Positions 22,755 to 61,100 of a stretch of 64,000 nucleotides of DNA are shown piece by piece (within the stretch, counting starts at the first letter, position 1; every line of letters starts with the position of its first letter). Below the pieces are notes generated by a model, which saw only the letters and a program-made list of their open reading frames with translations, ran no database searches and had not been told where the DNA came from. The DNA comes from Mesaphorura yosii. Its lineage: Eukaryota > Arthropoda > Collembola > Poduromorpha > Tullbergiidae. Both the position numbers and the translations under genes were made by a program. The DNA lies in the NCBI GenBank assembly GCA_009869945.1, contig WIXG01000043.1, forward strand, positions 1 through 64,000, given 5' to 3'.

Positions 22755-23512
22755 ATTAGATCAGATAACTTTTATAGTTTATGTTTTTGCAAATAAACGA
22801 AAGCAAACGTGCTCCACTTTTACCACAAAATATGCACTAGTAAAGAAATGAATCACATTGAATTAGGTTCAGGACTCAAATGCATTTGGCTGAGACGCTC
22901 GCAATCTTCCATCCACCGGGAATATTTTACATGGTAAAGTTATGGCACAATTTATTAGCATAAAAATAATCCTGATGCGGCTGATGATTGCATTTTCTAA
23001 TCCTGTATTATGATTATGACACGAGTTTATGGAAGGGTCCCTTCAGTCAATAGAAAAAGAAATGGATGAAAATCTCCCGAAAAGAAAGTCGAAATAGCAT
23101 GGTATAATAATATGCGAGTGTCACCAATTTCTGTCTCGTCTCATGGCGCCGGCGCATTCTGCATTTATTCTGGCATTTTATTTTATTCTTTGAGTGTATG
23201 CATGAATTGGAGGCTCCACTTCCGCTGGGATCTTTTAACCCGCTCTTAGAGAACAATGACAATTTCTTTTTACGATTTCTCATACTGAACAATTTTGGGC
23301 AAACAAACGGTATGCAAACCTTGGCGGTATTTCTTTCCCTGTTATCGGACCAAGAAACCGTGGTGGTTAGAATGCAATAATTGTTGAGACCGCAGTTCCA
23401 GAACGAGACACAATAATTGTATTCTGGATTGCGATTTCAACCTGACCGAGGAACACTTTAAATCACTTATTTATTCGAGATTTAGATTGATTACGCTTCC
23501 GGCACTAAATTC
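22755..23512. other. Convergent 3' intergenic region
   Basis: It lies between two genes that converge. AATAAA at 22792 serves the plus-strand gene; TTTATT at 23470-23475 (AATAAA on the minus strand) serves the minus-strand gene. Short open frames at 23047-23292 (minus) and 23198-23380 (plus) are unrecognised. Confidence 0.55.
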
Positions 23513-25593
23513 TTAACTCCTTTTCAGTGTATCCTTGTTCTTTTTCTGGGGTGGTTGCTTGCCTTCGGCACCCAAAGCTTTCAGTTGCTTCTTCTGATTG
23601 TGGTACACTTTGCTCATCTTCTTTGCGGCCGCAATTGTCGCATTGTACATTCTCTCGTTGGAGTCCATCACCTCGGTCACGAGCCTCGAGTACATATCGG
23701 TTTTCGACATTGTAGCTTCCGGCGCCTGACGTAGAGTTAAAATTGATTCGAGAGTGTAGGCGTTGTGATTGTCCCGTCGCGGTTCTATGCCAGGTGGAAA
23801 CGCAATAAGCTTCGACCAGCCTGGAAGCGTTTTTAACTTCGGAGCAGGAATGCGCGAAGTCCGCGAGTTCAGGCGAATGTCCTTCAATTCCTGAACCGCC
23901 ATGACTTCGTGGTCCGACAAGAAATCTTCTGTGTAAGTAACCTCGGAGGAGTCCGCCGGTGCAGGATGTCGAGCATGGGGCGAAGGAGCGGAAGTGCGGT
24001 TCTCGGTGACCGTCGTGGACATCGACTGCAAATTGTCTACGATGGTGCTTAGCTCCTGGCCCAGGGCGGGTGAGATGCGGACAAGTTTGGGCGGTGCTGG
24101 TTCAGCTGCCACTGCTTCGGAAGTTATCTGATTCGAGTCGCTTGAAGCAGAGTTGGTGACAGGCTCCGGATCAGGATCGTCTTCTGATGGTGATACGGTA
24201 GTGAACTTCTTTGCGTGTTTCGACCGGCCAGATTGTTTACTGGATCGTGAGGGGCCAGTCAGCGACTTGAGCGTGCTTTTGTTCTTAGAGGTAGACGCTG
24301 ACTTGGATTTATTCACTGAACTGTCCGATGGAGCCTCGAAGGTGTCGGAATAGGAGATAAAACTCTCTGAATTCGTTGGAGCAGGAGCTTGTCCGCGCAC
24401 CTGCTGCTGGCGTACTTCATCAGCGGAATTGGTCTTCGATTTAGCAGAAGAAGACTCATAAATTGTGTGGATCGACTGATCTTTCAGGCCGGCATCTTGC
24501 GTGCTTGTCTTTGACTTGGAATAAATCGAGTTGCCATCAGAGCCAGAAGCGTTGGACGTCATTGATTTCTCCGCTGCAGCTTGTGCTTCCGCTTTCGCTT
24601 CCGCTTTGGACTTGCGATAGGTTTTGGCCAAGCTATTGACCAGCTCATCCGTTGAGCTCGACTTTGGCGGAGACATGTAGCCTAAAGTTTTATGATCCCG
24701 TTTTCGCAGCCTGTGGAGGGCTTCCTTGTACGCCACTTTTATTGCCACCTCTTTCCTTGGGCTGGGTCCAACGTAATCTTTGAGTGGTTGTGTAAACGGG
24801 TCACGGCGATTGTTTCCAGGACGAGCCGACATTTGTTGTTGAAGATGTCGCTCTCTCCCAGAATTTGCATCTGCTTCTGACCTGTGATTTACTGCAGACC
24901 GGACAGACTCTGAGGTTGACTCCGGCTGTCGGGGAGGACCAGAGCGACTGCCTTTCGCGTTTACTCGTTCACTGTCACTGTCACTGTCGTTGTCATCCAC
25001 TTCAGTGGCCGCTGCGGCTTCGAATACAGCTCCGATATCGGTGAGAGGCTCACTTCGGATAGTTGACTTGTACGTCGAAATCTGAGACATTGTGGATATA
25101 TCAGGTTCCGGGTCCCGACGTTGGTTAGAGATGGCCATTGGCATTGCTGATGATCGCGGTTGTGACTTTGAGCTGGGTGTCAGAGTGGGACTGGAAATGG
25201 TCGTATTGGCACTACTGCCACTGCCGCTATCCAATGGCTTCGCTGCGAGCACTCGCGGATAGGTTCGCTGACTCTTTTTGATTATTGGTGGCGCCTTACT
25301 CGTGATGGCCGCCTTGGCCACTGCTGGAGTGGGACTGTGAGGCGCGAGCCTCTCAAACTGCTCCTCAGGGTTTTTGCTCAGCGCATGGGCTTTGACGAAC
25401 TTGTGCTTCTCCTGTTTGGGTCAGCGCATAATCAATTTTCTAAATGATAATCCTACCGGTGACTATGTAAGCTTACCAGTCGTTGCTTATCGACCTCCTC
25501 CGCTGCACGAACCTCATCTCCTACTGAACGGAACCGCTGGCTCTTTTTCAACGCACTGATGGCACGTTCAAGCACCGAAGACGTATCAGCCAT
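23513..25593 (-). CDS. Large disordered Ser/Lys-rich protein, unknown function
   Basis: Exon 1 (25593-25477) encodes MADTSSVLERAISALKKSQR and on to residue 39; a 65-bp intron follows; exon 2 (25411-23513) runs to the stop. The product is 671 aa. The first 39 residues look helical and charged. Most of the rest is low-complexity Ser/Thr/Ala/Lys/Pro, so probably disordered. Two acidic aromatic motifs, SYSDTFE and TYTEDFLSD, recur about 120 residues apart. The C-terminal 130 residues look more conserved and partly helical (LPGWSKLIAFPPGIEP, then a charged helix around MYNATIAAAKKMSKVYHNQK). Such Y-S/T-D/E-x-F motifs in a disordered scaffold recall centrosomal or ciliary proteins, but this is a weak impression; I do not recognise the family. 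An AATAAA equivalent sits 38 bases past the stop. Confidence 0.85.
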
Positions 25594-25887
25594 CTTGACC
25601 TAGCGCCTGATCGCTGATTTATTGCTTGAATTTCGATTATGGTTCGGCAAAAAATAAAATGATAGCACGTCACTGGCAATTTGGTGATTTAAACTTGAGC
25701 GAATTGAGTTATATCGACCAAAAAAGTGCTGAGTCCATGTGCATGGGAGTAAATTTCTGCAAGTTCGTTTTGTTTTGAGTAGGTATGTTTTGGTCCCTAT
25801 GACTACAAATGTATGTGCTAAATCGCATCAAACGAGAACAACCCGCTCACGATTTATTTCATTGAACTAACTGAACTGGTGAAGTTT
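25594..25887 (-). other. Short spacer between two minus-strand genes
   Basis: It holds the protease's probable polyadenylation signal (TTTATT at 25853-25858, AATAAA on the minus strand) and the presumed promoter of the disordered-protein gene. About 290 bases separate stop and next start, so the two genes are tightly packed but show no sign of a shared transcript. Confidence 0.5.
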
Positions 25888-27217
25888 TTACTCGAAGGAA
25901 TTATCGCAGTACACGGCGCCTTTTGTCCTGGCTCGAATCCAGTTGAGAAAATTCTCCACGCGCGTGAATACTCCCGGTGACCCCACCTGCCCGCATCCTC
26001 GCCCGAATGAAACTACGCCGATCTGCGCAAAAACAAAGCGTTAAATGTTACTAGACTGCTTCTAGCTGAAAGCTGAAACTGACCAATATTAATAATACCT
26101 GCGTGAAATATTCGACCTCATCCTCGCCGGCCACCGGTTGCGTCTTGCGTACGATCAACGGTCCTCCGCTGTCTCCATTGCAGGCATCGTGTTCTGGGCG
26201 GTATGTGCATATGTGCGTCGCTTTAATTAGGAAAGGATACGAGGCGTTGCACTCCTCATTCGAAATAACCTTCAGCTTTGCCTCTCGAAGGTTGTTTGAT
26301 GGCGCGGAGGTCTCATTCACCTTTCCCCAGCCCGCAACCAGCGCCTCTCTGTCCTTGAAGGGCGTACCTACCTGACTCAGGCAGACCGGATTTATCCGTT
26401 CTGTGAAGATAACTGGCGCCGCTATTTTGATGAGGGCGATGTCATTGTAAGGCGCGGGACCACTGGCATCGTATTTCGGGTGAACCGCTATGGATGAAAT
26501 GCGCCGAATTGCTCGATTTGTGGTATTAGTGATGATGCGATTACGGCCAAGAATCACGACACTGGAGCCAATCTGCGTGGAGTTGAGACCTGCCACGCAA
26601 TGAGCAGCAGTCAGTATGTACTGGTTATTGATCAAACTCCCACCGCAAAGGGCGCCCTTCTAAACATGGATCATATAACGTAAAACTTAGGTTGCTGGAG
26701 CTACTGTGCTAAACCGTGAAAATAAATAGAAAATGAAAATATTTACCCCTGTGACAATGATGGCCATCCATGGCCAGGCGCCGTGCCTGGAGGAAACGCC
26801 CCCTACGATCTTGCTGAGATTACTGAGGTTTGGAACTCCTGCCCCGCAAACGCAACTGATGGGAGCCGGTGAAGCCGTTGTCGAAGAGGGACCAGACTCC
26901 AGAGTGGATGCGGTAGAAGTGTCATTTTTCTTATCATCTGTTACTGATTGCGTGGTTGAGTTGACTGGAGTTTCAGCAGTTGTGATTGTGATGGCGGTGG
27001 ACGAATCCTCCTGAGATCTTCCAGAAATGTTTAAAAACGTCACATTAAATACAGGAAGAGCGCAATACAATTTTACTTACTGTTCGATTGTCGATTGTCT
27101 CTCACTATCCTCTTTCAGCTCCTTCCAATCTATGTCAATCGCAATGGCAGTGACTGTAAGCAGCAACAGGACGCATAAGATCAAAACCAGGTTCCATTGA
27201 TAGCGTTTAAGCAACAT
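25888..27217 (-). CDS. Trypsin-like serine protease (S1) with N-terminal hydrophobic anchor or signal
   Basis: Exons 27217-27081, 27017-26747, 26659-26099 and 26022-25888 join to 367 aa. Residues about 8-27 ([19 protein letters not shown]), after MLLKRYQ, are a signal peptide or type II signal anchor. A Ser/Thr-rich linker (about 47-98), likely O-glycosylated, precedes SCVCG and the activation site K115|IVGG. The catalytic triad is His156 (TAAHC), Asp209 (NDIAL) and Ser300 (GDSGGPL). Asp294 sits six residues before the serine, which predicts trypsin-like cleavage after Lys or Arg. The C-terminal exon supplies [10 protein letters not shown] and PGVFTRV, with Phe in place of the usual Trp. The short propeptide has no clip domain or other recognised module. 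Its start lies about 650 bases from the divergent TRIM9 start. Confidence 0.92.
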
Positions 27218-27868
27218 TATGGTCGGACTATTAACGAGACACTGAACTTGCTAACATTTCTGTTCTGGTTACATTGCACGCAAAACACTCCTGACATTTT
27301 CGACCTACGTCAAAGCCGTTTAAGCCTGCATAATTTTTGCATTTAGTGTTGAAGCGAGATTGAGGTCAGGGCAGTACGGACACGAAATTGAGTAAGAAAC
27401 GGGACGAGAGTCATTTGCACTGCAGCTAATTAAGTCGGTAGTCAGTGGTCAATTGCTTCCACTCATGCGCTATGGCTGATTGATTGTTGTTAACGTCGAG
27501 ACTGCAGACTGCAGGAGAAATCTAATTTTAGTCTCAAATTCCCCAACAAATGCAACCGCTTTCGCACAGCGCAGCGTGCGTAGAGCGTTGCTTGAAATTC
27601 ATGGTCAGGGTTCTCCCACAAGAATGAGCTAGGTTTGATCATGCCCTGTCAGTAGGTTTTATTCCAGCAGAACCCGAACCATGTTTACAACACAGCCAAG
27701 CTGAGGGTCCATTATTCTTCTCCAGCAAAACTTTACCACGCGACTAAAACCGGCGGACCGCTCACCCTCCTCTTTAGTCATCTGTTGATTTCGCAGCAAG
27801 CAACATCCTGCATCCTCATCTCTTCACTTTGCCCAACTACGTCTGAACTATCCGCTTCCGGGGTCAAT
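27218..27868. promoter_or_regulatory. Divergent intergenic region, possible bidirectional promoter
   Basis: This stretch of about 650 bases separates the minus-strand protease start (27217) and the plus-strand TRIM9 start (27869), so both 5' UTRs and promoters must lie here unless there are distant non-coding exons. I see no convincing TATA box. The frame is open from 27785 into the TRIM9 start without a further ATG. Confidence 0.4.
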
Positions 27869-53444
<25,576 letters not shown>

Positions 53445-56085
53445 ATGATGGAAGATTGATAGCATCATTAATGTGTCATTAATCTAAATACTGTAGTCGT
53501 AAGTATCTAAAATGTTAAACGTACGAAAGTCAACTGAACCTTACTACCACTTACGATATTATCAATTGTAACAAAGCTAAATTATGCGTTCAGACTCGAG
53601 AAATGGGAAAATGGGGAACTCACGCTGCCATAATTTAGAATATACGACAGTTTTGGACGTACTAACTTAAGTTAACACAGTTTTATATGTTGTAATGGAA
53701 TGTTCTCTGTTTGGAAAAGTGTGTACTAGAGACGATCGAGATGGAAAAGCCCTGGTTCTGCAGCCTCAGATGGAGCTGCGTTCCAGCTCTGTGTTTCACG
53801 CTTGAGGAACATGGAAATGGAATGCGGCATGTCCGCTACACTGCGAACTGTACAACAAAGCTTAAGCATTGGAGCTCGATATTTATGAATATTGTAGAAC
53901 AGTTGATTCATTGATCTCATTTGGCGAGTCTGGTTCTTTATGCAGTTCATTGTAGTTCATTGTTGATATTTCTGTGTCATTTCCGGACATTAACAAGAGC
54001 GTCGTGCCCAGGCTTCGACCTCACACAAGGCTAGCAAATTCACTGCCCAATTGTAATATAAAAACATGGTTGCATGCATCGGATGATGAAGCACACTGTA
54101 AATTGTAGCGATTACAAATAGCGTACGACAAATGTTAGCAAGTCATATTCGTGTTTAATGAGAAACAAGCCAAAGCCAAACGTTATTCAAGTCAAATCCT
54201 ATGATGTAACATGTTTGTACGTAATGTTGGATGTCAGTCTTTGTAATGATTTATACACTTTATTAGCAACGGAAATAAAATCTCATGTCACACTTGTCAT
54301 TCGTAGTTAATTTATGTAAGACAAGTTCGCTTTCAAATGCGAATGCGTGGTGATTGTGGTTGTGATAAAAGTACCACGCACAATTTCGATCGTTGGCTGA
54401 CCACAAAATTGCAATGTCCACAAACATCTTGTGGCTCGCTCATGGATCACAGTTCATTCTAATTAAAAACCGCTATTCGCCAATGAGCCAGGAAGCCATG
54501 TGCTTAAGATTACATGGGTCAAAGATTAAGTGGGATTTAGAAACGCTAAGGCCATTAAGCAGCTGGTAGATTTTACTCGTCAGTCAATAAGTATTTCAAT
54601 GCTACCAACAGCAATCACACTCACAAGGAATCAAGATTTAAAGATTTCGTATCGTGCACAGGGCACATGTTGAAAAGTTCCATGTTCCATTTAATTTCCG
54701 AGACTGTGATTATGCGAATTTCTTTGTGACTGACCAAACGTTGAATGCCTTGACCGACCAATTCCCATTTGCCGCTGTCGTTTGTGGCAGACTTTACCCT
54801 CATAAATCGTCAGATTACAAGTCAACAGCGTGACAGCTTTAATAAGATGCTCATTAATTAGCTGTAATCGCGAAATAAAGAGATTACTAGCGATTCCTAT
54901 TTCAGCATGAATGAACAATTCTGAATTGGTTTTAAATTGGAAAAATTGATGTGACTGAAACAAAAGGCTCGTGAAATCGTGTGACCTGAGATTTTATGGT
55001 CCAGATTGAGCAAATTAGGCTTAATCAGTGTGAAAAATCGAGACTCACGCTTTACTGTTCGCAAGGCTCGCTCAGCTTGCAAATTTTAGAACTGGCATGT
55101 GGTATGCATACGCAGATGCATTTGCGTACAGAAAGAAGCCAGTCAATCAGACAGAACGAACTGCCTTGTCTGGTCAGATGGAATCACAGAGTGAGTTTGA
55201 TGGTGTAAAGATAAAATCTGCCAGAGCATCAGATTAGGTTTTGTGGCAATAAATAGCCTCATTCTCATTCTGAAACAATGTTAATCTCGCTCGCGAAATC
55301 ACGCATGCTAAATATAACAGCGAGTGGTATGTGTTTGCAACTTTGCAACTCGTCTCAGATCACAGCATGCTAATAATATGTGACTACCGACTGCGGCTGC
55401 TGGTAGGCAACTCAAAACAATCATTTTGCCAAGCACAGAAGCACACAAACCACTCAGGCGGCAGAAGCAGAAGTACAGGAAACGACAAATCTGAATGCTT
55501 CACAATTCGCAATGCCCACTTAATTGAGTTCAACACAAGCGAGGTCATTTTTATTACTTGTTATCGCCCGTAGTTGTGCAGAATTTCGTACTTGTGCGAA
55601 CCTCCTTGCAATTTATCAGCAGCAACTAAGGCTGATGGCATTGTGGCTTGGCTTCTAAGCTTGGCCTGCAGCTTGAGAGATGTCCAACTGTCTAGCAGAG
55701 ATGGATGGAATTCTGGAATGGATGTGGAATGCGTCCTCCTGCTAGCTGAACTCAACGCACATATCATTATAGTACGTCCGTCTCATGTCTCATCGCCCAG
55801 AGTAACTGGGGCAGACTTCGGCCCTCATTGCGATCTGTGATCTTGCGTGAATTAGCATAATATCCTAACCCTGAGTGATTTATAGTGTGGTTCGCGTAAG
55901 ATAGAAGCGTCTCTTAATTGGATTAGGGTTGACGCGAGTTAAATTCTTGCATGTGAGACGAGTTCCGGCTCAGTTGTGGCTCAAATCTCGTCGCGTCTCT
56001 TGCGCATGGGATTTGCGAAATTGCTTGCATTCTAGTCAGCCAGTCAGGTGGTCAACGTGTCGGTGTCTTTCCCGTTTCCGGCAAA
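53445..56085. other. TRIM9 3' UTR and intergenic region before the SLC1 gene
   Basis: The TRIM9 3' UTR probably runs to just past AATAAA at 54274-54279. The following 1.8 kb should contain the SLC1 promoter and 5' UTR. Open frames at 55331-55573, 55574-55840 and 55929-56471 have no domain; the last overlaps the transporter's first exon in another frame. Confidence 0.55.
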
Positions 56086-58142
56086 ATGCCAATTACCGCT
56101 CAACAAGTGAAAGGGTGCGTACGTGGCAGTTTGCTGACACTGCTCACGGTGATCTGTGTCGTTCTTGGAGTCGTGCTCGGATTAATTCTGAGAGCCGTGC
56201 AGCCAGAATGGAGTCCAAGGGACGTCATGTACATAAAATTCCTCGGGACACTGTTCCTGCGTACACTGCGGGCACTTATTCTGCCCCTTATCGTGTCGTC
56301 GCTCGTGGCCGCAATCGGTTCTCTAGACATTTCCATGTCCAAGAAAATTGGGATCCGTGCGATGGTATACTACATGACGACCACCTGTTGTGCAGTGACC
56401 CTCGGGATCATTATGGTCGTCATTTTCGGCCCTGGAAGAGGTGTGACTCTGCAAGGAGCAAAGTCGTGTGAAGGAGAAGACCAAGGACACACGGTAGACA
56501 ATTTGATGGATATCATAAGGTGACCAATTTTTCACGTCTTGTGTGGCTTTTTGGGTTTGATAGACAACGAATAATACTAATTTGCACTTAAACTTCACAG
56601 GAATCTTTTTCCACCAAATCTCGTTGAAGCGACCATGACTTTGGTACGTTAATTAATCTTTGGGTGACCTTTTTAATTACATGTCTCTTTGTATCTGCAA
56701 ACCAATCTTTTACACACTTGTAGACCCAAACGCGTGAAGTACGGAATGATTCTATTCGTAAGTACCTGAAACTCACTGATTTTCCACGCTCAATTGTCAA
56801 TTGTCATGTTCTGGATTTTAGCAAGGGAAGACTGGGAACTACAAACGAGTTTGGTTCCTGGAATGAACATGATGGGTCTTGTCATGTTTTCTGCAGTTTT
56901 GGGAGTCACGCTTGGAAATATGCGCGAACGCGGGAAGCCACTTCTCGCGCTGTTTGTCTCACTTTCGGAAGCCATGATGATCATGACCAGCATTTGTGTA
57001 TGGTTCTCTCCCATTGCCATTCTTACCCTCGTGGCTGGACAACTGGTGGAGCAGGATGACATTGCTGGCATCTTCAAGAACATTGGGTGGTATTTTGCAA
57101 CCGTGTTAACTGGACTTCTGCTTCATGGATTCGTCGTTGTGCCTGCACTATTTTTCTTTGCGACAAGAACACTTCCGTTCCAGTTTATCGTCGGCATGAC
57201 TCAGGCAATTGGTGTAGCGTTTGGTACAGCTTCAAGGTAGTTAACATTCTTGCTATTTTTCATTAAGACAGCTAATTAGCACTCAAACGTGAGAGTAATG
57301 GCGTGCTTTTAACATTTTAACTGTAGCTCAGCAACACTTCCTGTAACTATAAATTGCCTGGAGGTCAACAACAAGGTGGATCCGAGGGTATCGAGATTTG
57401 TGCTTCCGATTGGAGCCACCATCAACATGGACGGAACAGCGCTTTACCTCCCGGTGGGTGCCATGTATATCGCTCAGCTCTGCGGAAGGAGCTTGGGACT
57501 GGGAGATATCATTTCAATCAGGTCAGTGGGTGCATATCTGTTAATTTTCTATTCTCGAGCCTGAAAAGTAACCAGCACTTTTTCTTTCAGTTTACTCTCC
57601 ATCACAACCAGCATCGGGGCGGCTGGGATTCCGCAGATCGGAATGGTGCTAATGTTGACAGTGCTGAACGCTGTTGGGCTACCCGGTGACTATATTCCGT
57701 ACATTATGCCTGTGGATTGGCTCCTGTAAGTTATCTTAGATTCTCCAAAAGGAATAGGCTAAAAATAAAACTCGACGAAAGCCGTAAATGTCAACGGGTG
57801 GCGCCCAATTTTATGGTCTTTACTCTCTAAACCAACGCCTATTTCCCAATTGCCATTTATTATGCTAAGTTATCCTTTATTAAGATACGTTCCTAACTGA
57901 CAACCGGCACACTTCGCGCGCCAACTTCAATTGAATTTAGAAACAATAAATCAATTTAAACTGACTGAATTTATCTTCACAGGGAACGATTCAGGACGGC
58001 TGTGAACATAATGGGCGATTCATATGGTGCTGGTATCGTGAATCATTTGAGCAAGAGTGAATTGGCAAAAATGCCGCAAATAATTCCTCTTGAAAATTCT
58101 ACGAAAGGAAAGGAAGCAGAGGAGAATGATGTACAAGTGTGA
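56086..58142 (+). CDS. SLC1/EAAT-family amino-acid transporter with atypical key residues
   Basis: Exons 56086-56519, 56601-56643, 56724-56757, 56822-57236, 57327-57521, 57591-57725 and 57983-58142 join to 471 aa. The N-terminal transmembrane part has [18 protein letters not shown] and [14 protein letters not shown] short TM4 loop carries one sequon (N167). The transport core has HP1 (TASSSATLP), TM7 NMDGTALY (N342, D344), HP2 [11 protein letters not shown] and TM8 [24 protein letters not shown]1 proteins move glutamate, aspartate or neutral amino acids with sodium. R423, the side-chain carboxylate-binding Arg of acidic transporters, and D431 are kept. The Asp that contacts the substrate amino group is Glu420, and the Glu after NMDGTALY that carries the proton in EAATs is Leu350. 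Both codons are unambiguous. It may be an EAAT with altered coupling or selectivity. Upstream non-coding exons are possible. Confidence 0.92.
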
Positions 58143-61100
58143 GCGTCGTGGTTAAGGCTGCAATAGCGCAAATTAAGTTACGTTTGCCAATTCGACATCG
58201 ACGAACATAAATAGGCTAATCCGGGATGCAAGATTTGTGTGATTTCATCTTTTGAACTTTCGAGTAAGAGCTTTAAATTCGATTTCTTGTTAGTACGTAA
58301 CATTGCACCCATAACCGTAACCTTTAGCTTTAAATATTCTACTTAAGATTTTTATATGTATGATGTATACCGGCACTCGCGCTGCTTCAGTGCAAAAATT
58401 TTCTTCTCCTTGCATGATCGTTGTAGGTGAAATTCAATTTAACTTGTACTTGCACATGTTAAATGTTACATGACGATAGCAATGGTAATTAGTCCGATGG
58501 ATGGATGTGGCGATAACGATTTCAAATTAGATTTCCTTGCCCTTGCCATTTGACTTACATTGGTACCAGTTGCCAGTTGTTTATGCAATATCAAGTTTGT
58601 CATGCCCTAGACCGCAAGAATGTGGGTCATCGTCAGGTAGCTTGCTTTACTTTTCATGGCATACTTTCACTTGAACATTCTTTTGAACTTGCACCATAAT
58701 AATTTTTTTTGTCGGTATGTGCTGTACTTTTCCATGTCAGACAGGCCAGGCCATATTTATAGAGTGGCAACACTTGGCCGGCTTTCACGTATTCTTGTGC
58801 TTTTTCTGAAAGTTGCTACATCTAATTTAGAATTAATTTGAGTAGCAACAAATTATAAATTCTGGAAATGGAGGTTTTCTTCTCGATTCTCGGTTAGCAG
58901 CTAGCAAGCGAGCGTCTTGGCCTTCTGCCGCTAGGATGAGGCCGCCATATGTGAGCAGAGAGCAGCATTGAACCTATTAATAATATGAAAAGTTTTAAAT
59001 TATTTCACAGCACAGCGAGAAAAGCTCTACAAATTTTGCGTGTTAAATTGCAAGGTCTTTCTAGCGGGTATGCTAGCCTGCCCAGTCAAGCCTGTTTTGC
59101 TTCGTTGCTGACAGTTCATATTGTTGCTGGAATGCTCTTCGTCTTTTAGTTAAGAATTAATGTCATGAATGAATTAATTATTTAGTGACAGCAAATTTTG
59201 TAAATTTGGAACTTTTAATGTGTTTAATGCTCTCATGTTATGCTGTTGCCATTAAAGAGTTCAGTTACGATGAGCGATGATGATAATGCTAACAGTAATT
59301 TGACACTTATTTAATAGCCTTAAATAAAGAGCATCAATGCACGAAGCATGACACACGAAGAGTCAACTTTCCAAATTAAGATATCTCCCTCTGACTTGTC
59401 TTGCCTGTAGTAAGAAAGAACTATTTGTTTGGGCTACGCTACAACGAAAATGAACAGAACTGCACTGAGGCCAAGCGAAATCGTCGTACGTCACGGGACA
59501 CAAAGTGGATTAAATTGAATTTCTCTTTGTGATTCCTTTCTTTAATCATCAATCATCCATTCCCATTCTTCTTCCTTTGAGCAGCTGACTTGTTTCCTCT
59601 GCCTCGACTCGACTCAACTACACTGCTTTTGGTCGTCGTTCTCACACGGATAGCATTTATTCGCTTTCATCAAAAGGTCACGAGAGTAAATTAATTGTTT
59701 CGTGGTACAGAAAGTTATCTACGTCTCCGTTTAGTGTACTGCACAATTCACAATTCGCTCATCTCATTTCCGATCTGATTTCGATTTCCGACAACAGCAG
59801 CAACCAATAATGTTGCTGGCTCCACGCTTGACGCATGGGTAGCATTTGGTCACTGTCATAAGTGCAGCAAGATTTGGCACATCATGTGGCAACAGGTGTA
59901 GTAGCGCATCCGGTGCCAAAAGAAAATTCGAAAGCGCAAAGAAAGTGAATTATGACAAGGTACACAGCACTATGTGATTGGATGGTAGGATGATTGCATA
60001 TTATTTATGGAGAACTTCATGTACTTAGTGGGCAGAGACATAATTTTCTAGCCAGTAGTGGCAAGTTAACGACGTCCATCTGCAAAACACGGCCAGCTTG
60101 TAATATGCCGAAATTATTCTGTGTACACTGCGAATACTTTGTGCACCTAACTACCTGACCTAACTTTGAGTTTTGTTAACTTCAGCCTTGAAGAGATTTC
60201 TAGAGACAAGGAAACTTTAATGAATTTCAATTTGATTTTAATGATGTGATTTGTGATTCGCTAGTAAATCCGAATAAATCCGCACTTTCCCGACCTAAAC
60301 TTTGAGAGCATCTAATTTTTCCTTTATTTAAAGCCCTTGACTTGGGCCTGGGTATGAAAAGATGAAAGGGAAGCCCAAATCAATGAGAATATTCACAGCT
60401 TTTACAAGTCAAATATCAGCCCGCTCAAAGCACACAGATGGGGACGGGAACAGAGTCGGTGATATTGACTTGACAGTATAACCTTTCCATTTAATTGCTT
60501 ACATAATTTAATAATACGTGAGCTAAATGTGCACGTGTACAACACGGAGAAAGAAATGTCTTTTCCCGGGTCACTTTTGTGGTTCATCGGCTCCGGGAAC
60601 AAAATTCTGCGAATTGCGGAAGAGTGTAGTTGAAATATTCGTGTACTCCAAATTTTGTCCGTATTACGAAAAGACGTGAAGCGACGAGATGTAAAATTTG
60701 CATCCTTAGCGGTGCATATCCTTGGTTCATGCACCGACTGTTTGAGGTCGAATAAGGGCTCGTCGCTCCGGTCATATTAATTTTCTAAAAGTCAACAACT
60801 TTGAATTCACGAAATGCGTTTCTTGGCCTTGCCGGGCGAGCTAGCTCAATTTTCTTGGCATAATGACTTTGGAAATGAGATTCGAAACCATTATACGGTG
60901 AATATTACCGTAACGAGCATACTTTTGTTTTCACGTCGCGAATTTTGCGAATAAACGCAAGTCAAGTTCATTTCAGTGAAATAAGAACCGACCCTTGAAT
61001 TTAAGAAGCCAGTTTTTTAATTATACATCCGAACAATGTGTTGGCGTACTGCGCCCGTTGTACTTCATGCGAGCAGTTACTATAATACAATTTGCATATA

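Noticed and set aside
23513-27217. Operon-like pairing of the protease and the disordered-protein gene
   Set aside because: Each has its own AATAAA equivalent and the spacer of about 290 bases is ordinary for compact arthropod genes; no sign of trans-splicing.
55929-56471. 180-codon open frame before and over the start of the SLC1 gene
   Set aside because: It is an alternative frame of exon 1 of the transporter extended upstream; Arg-rich with no domain.
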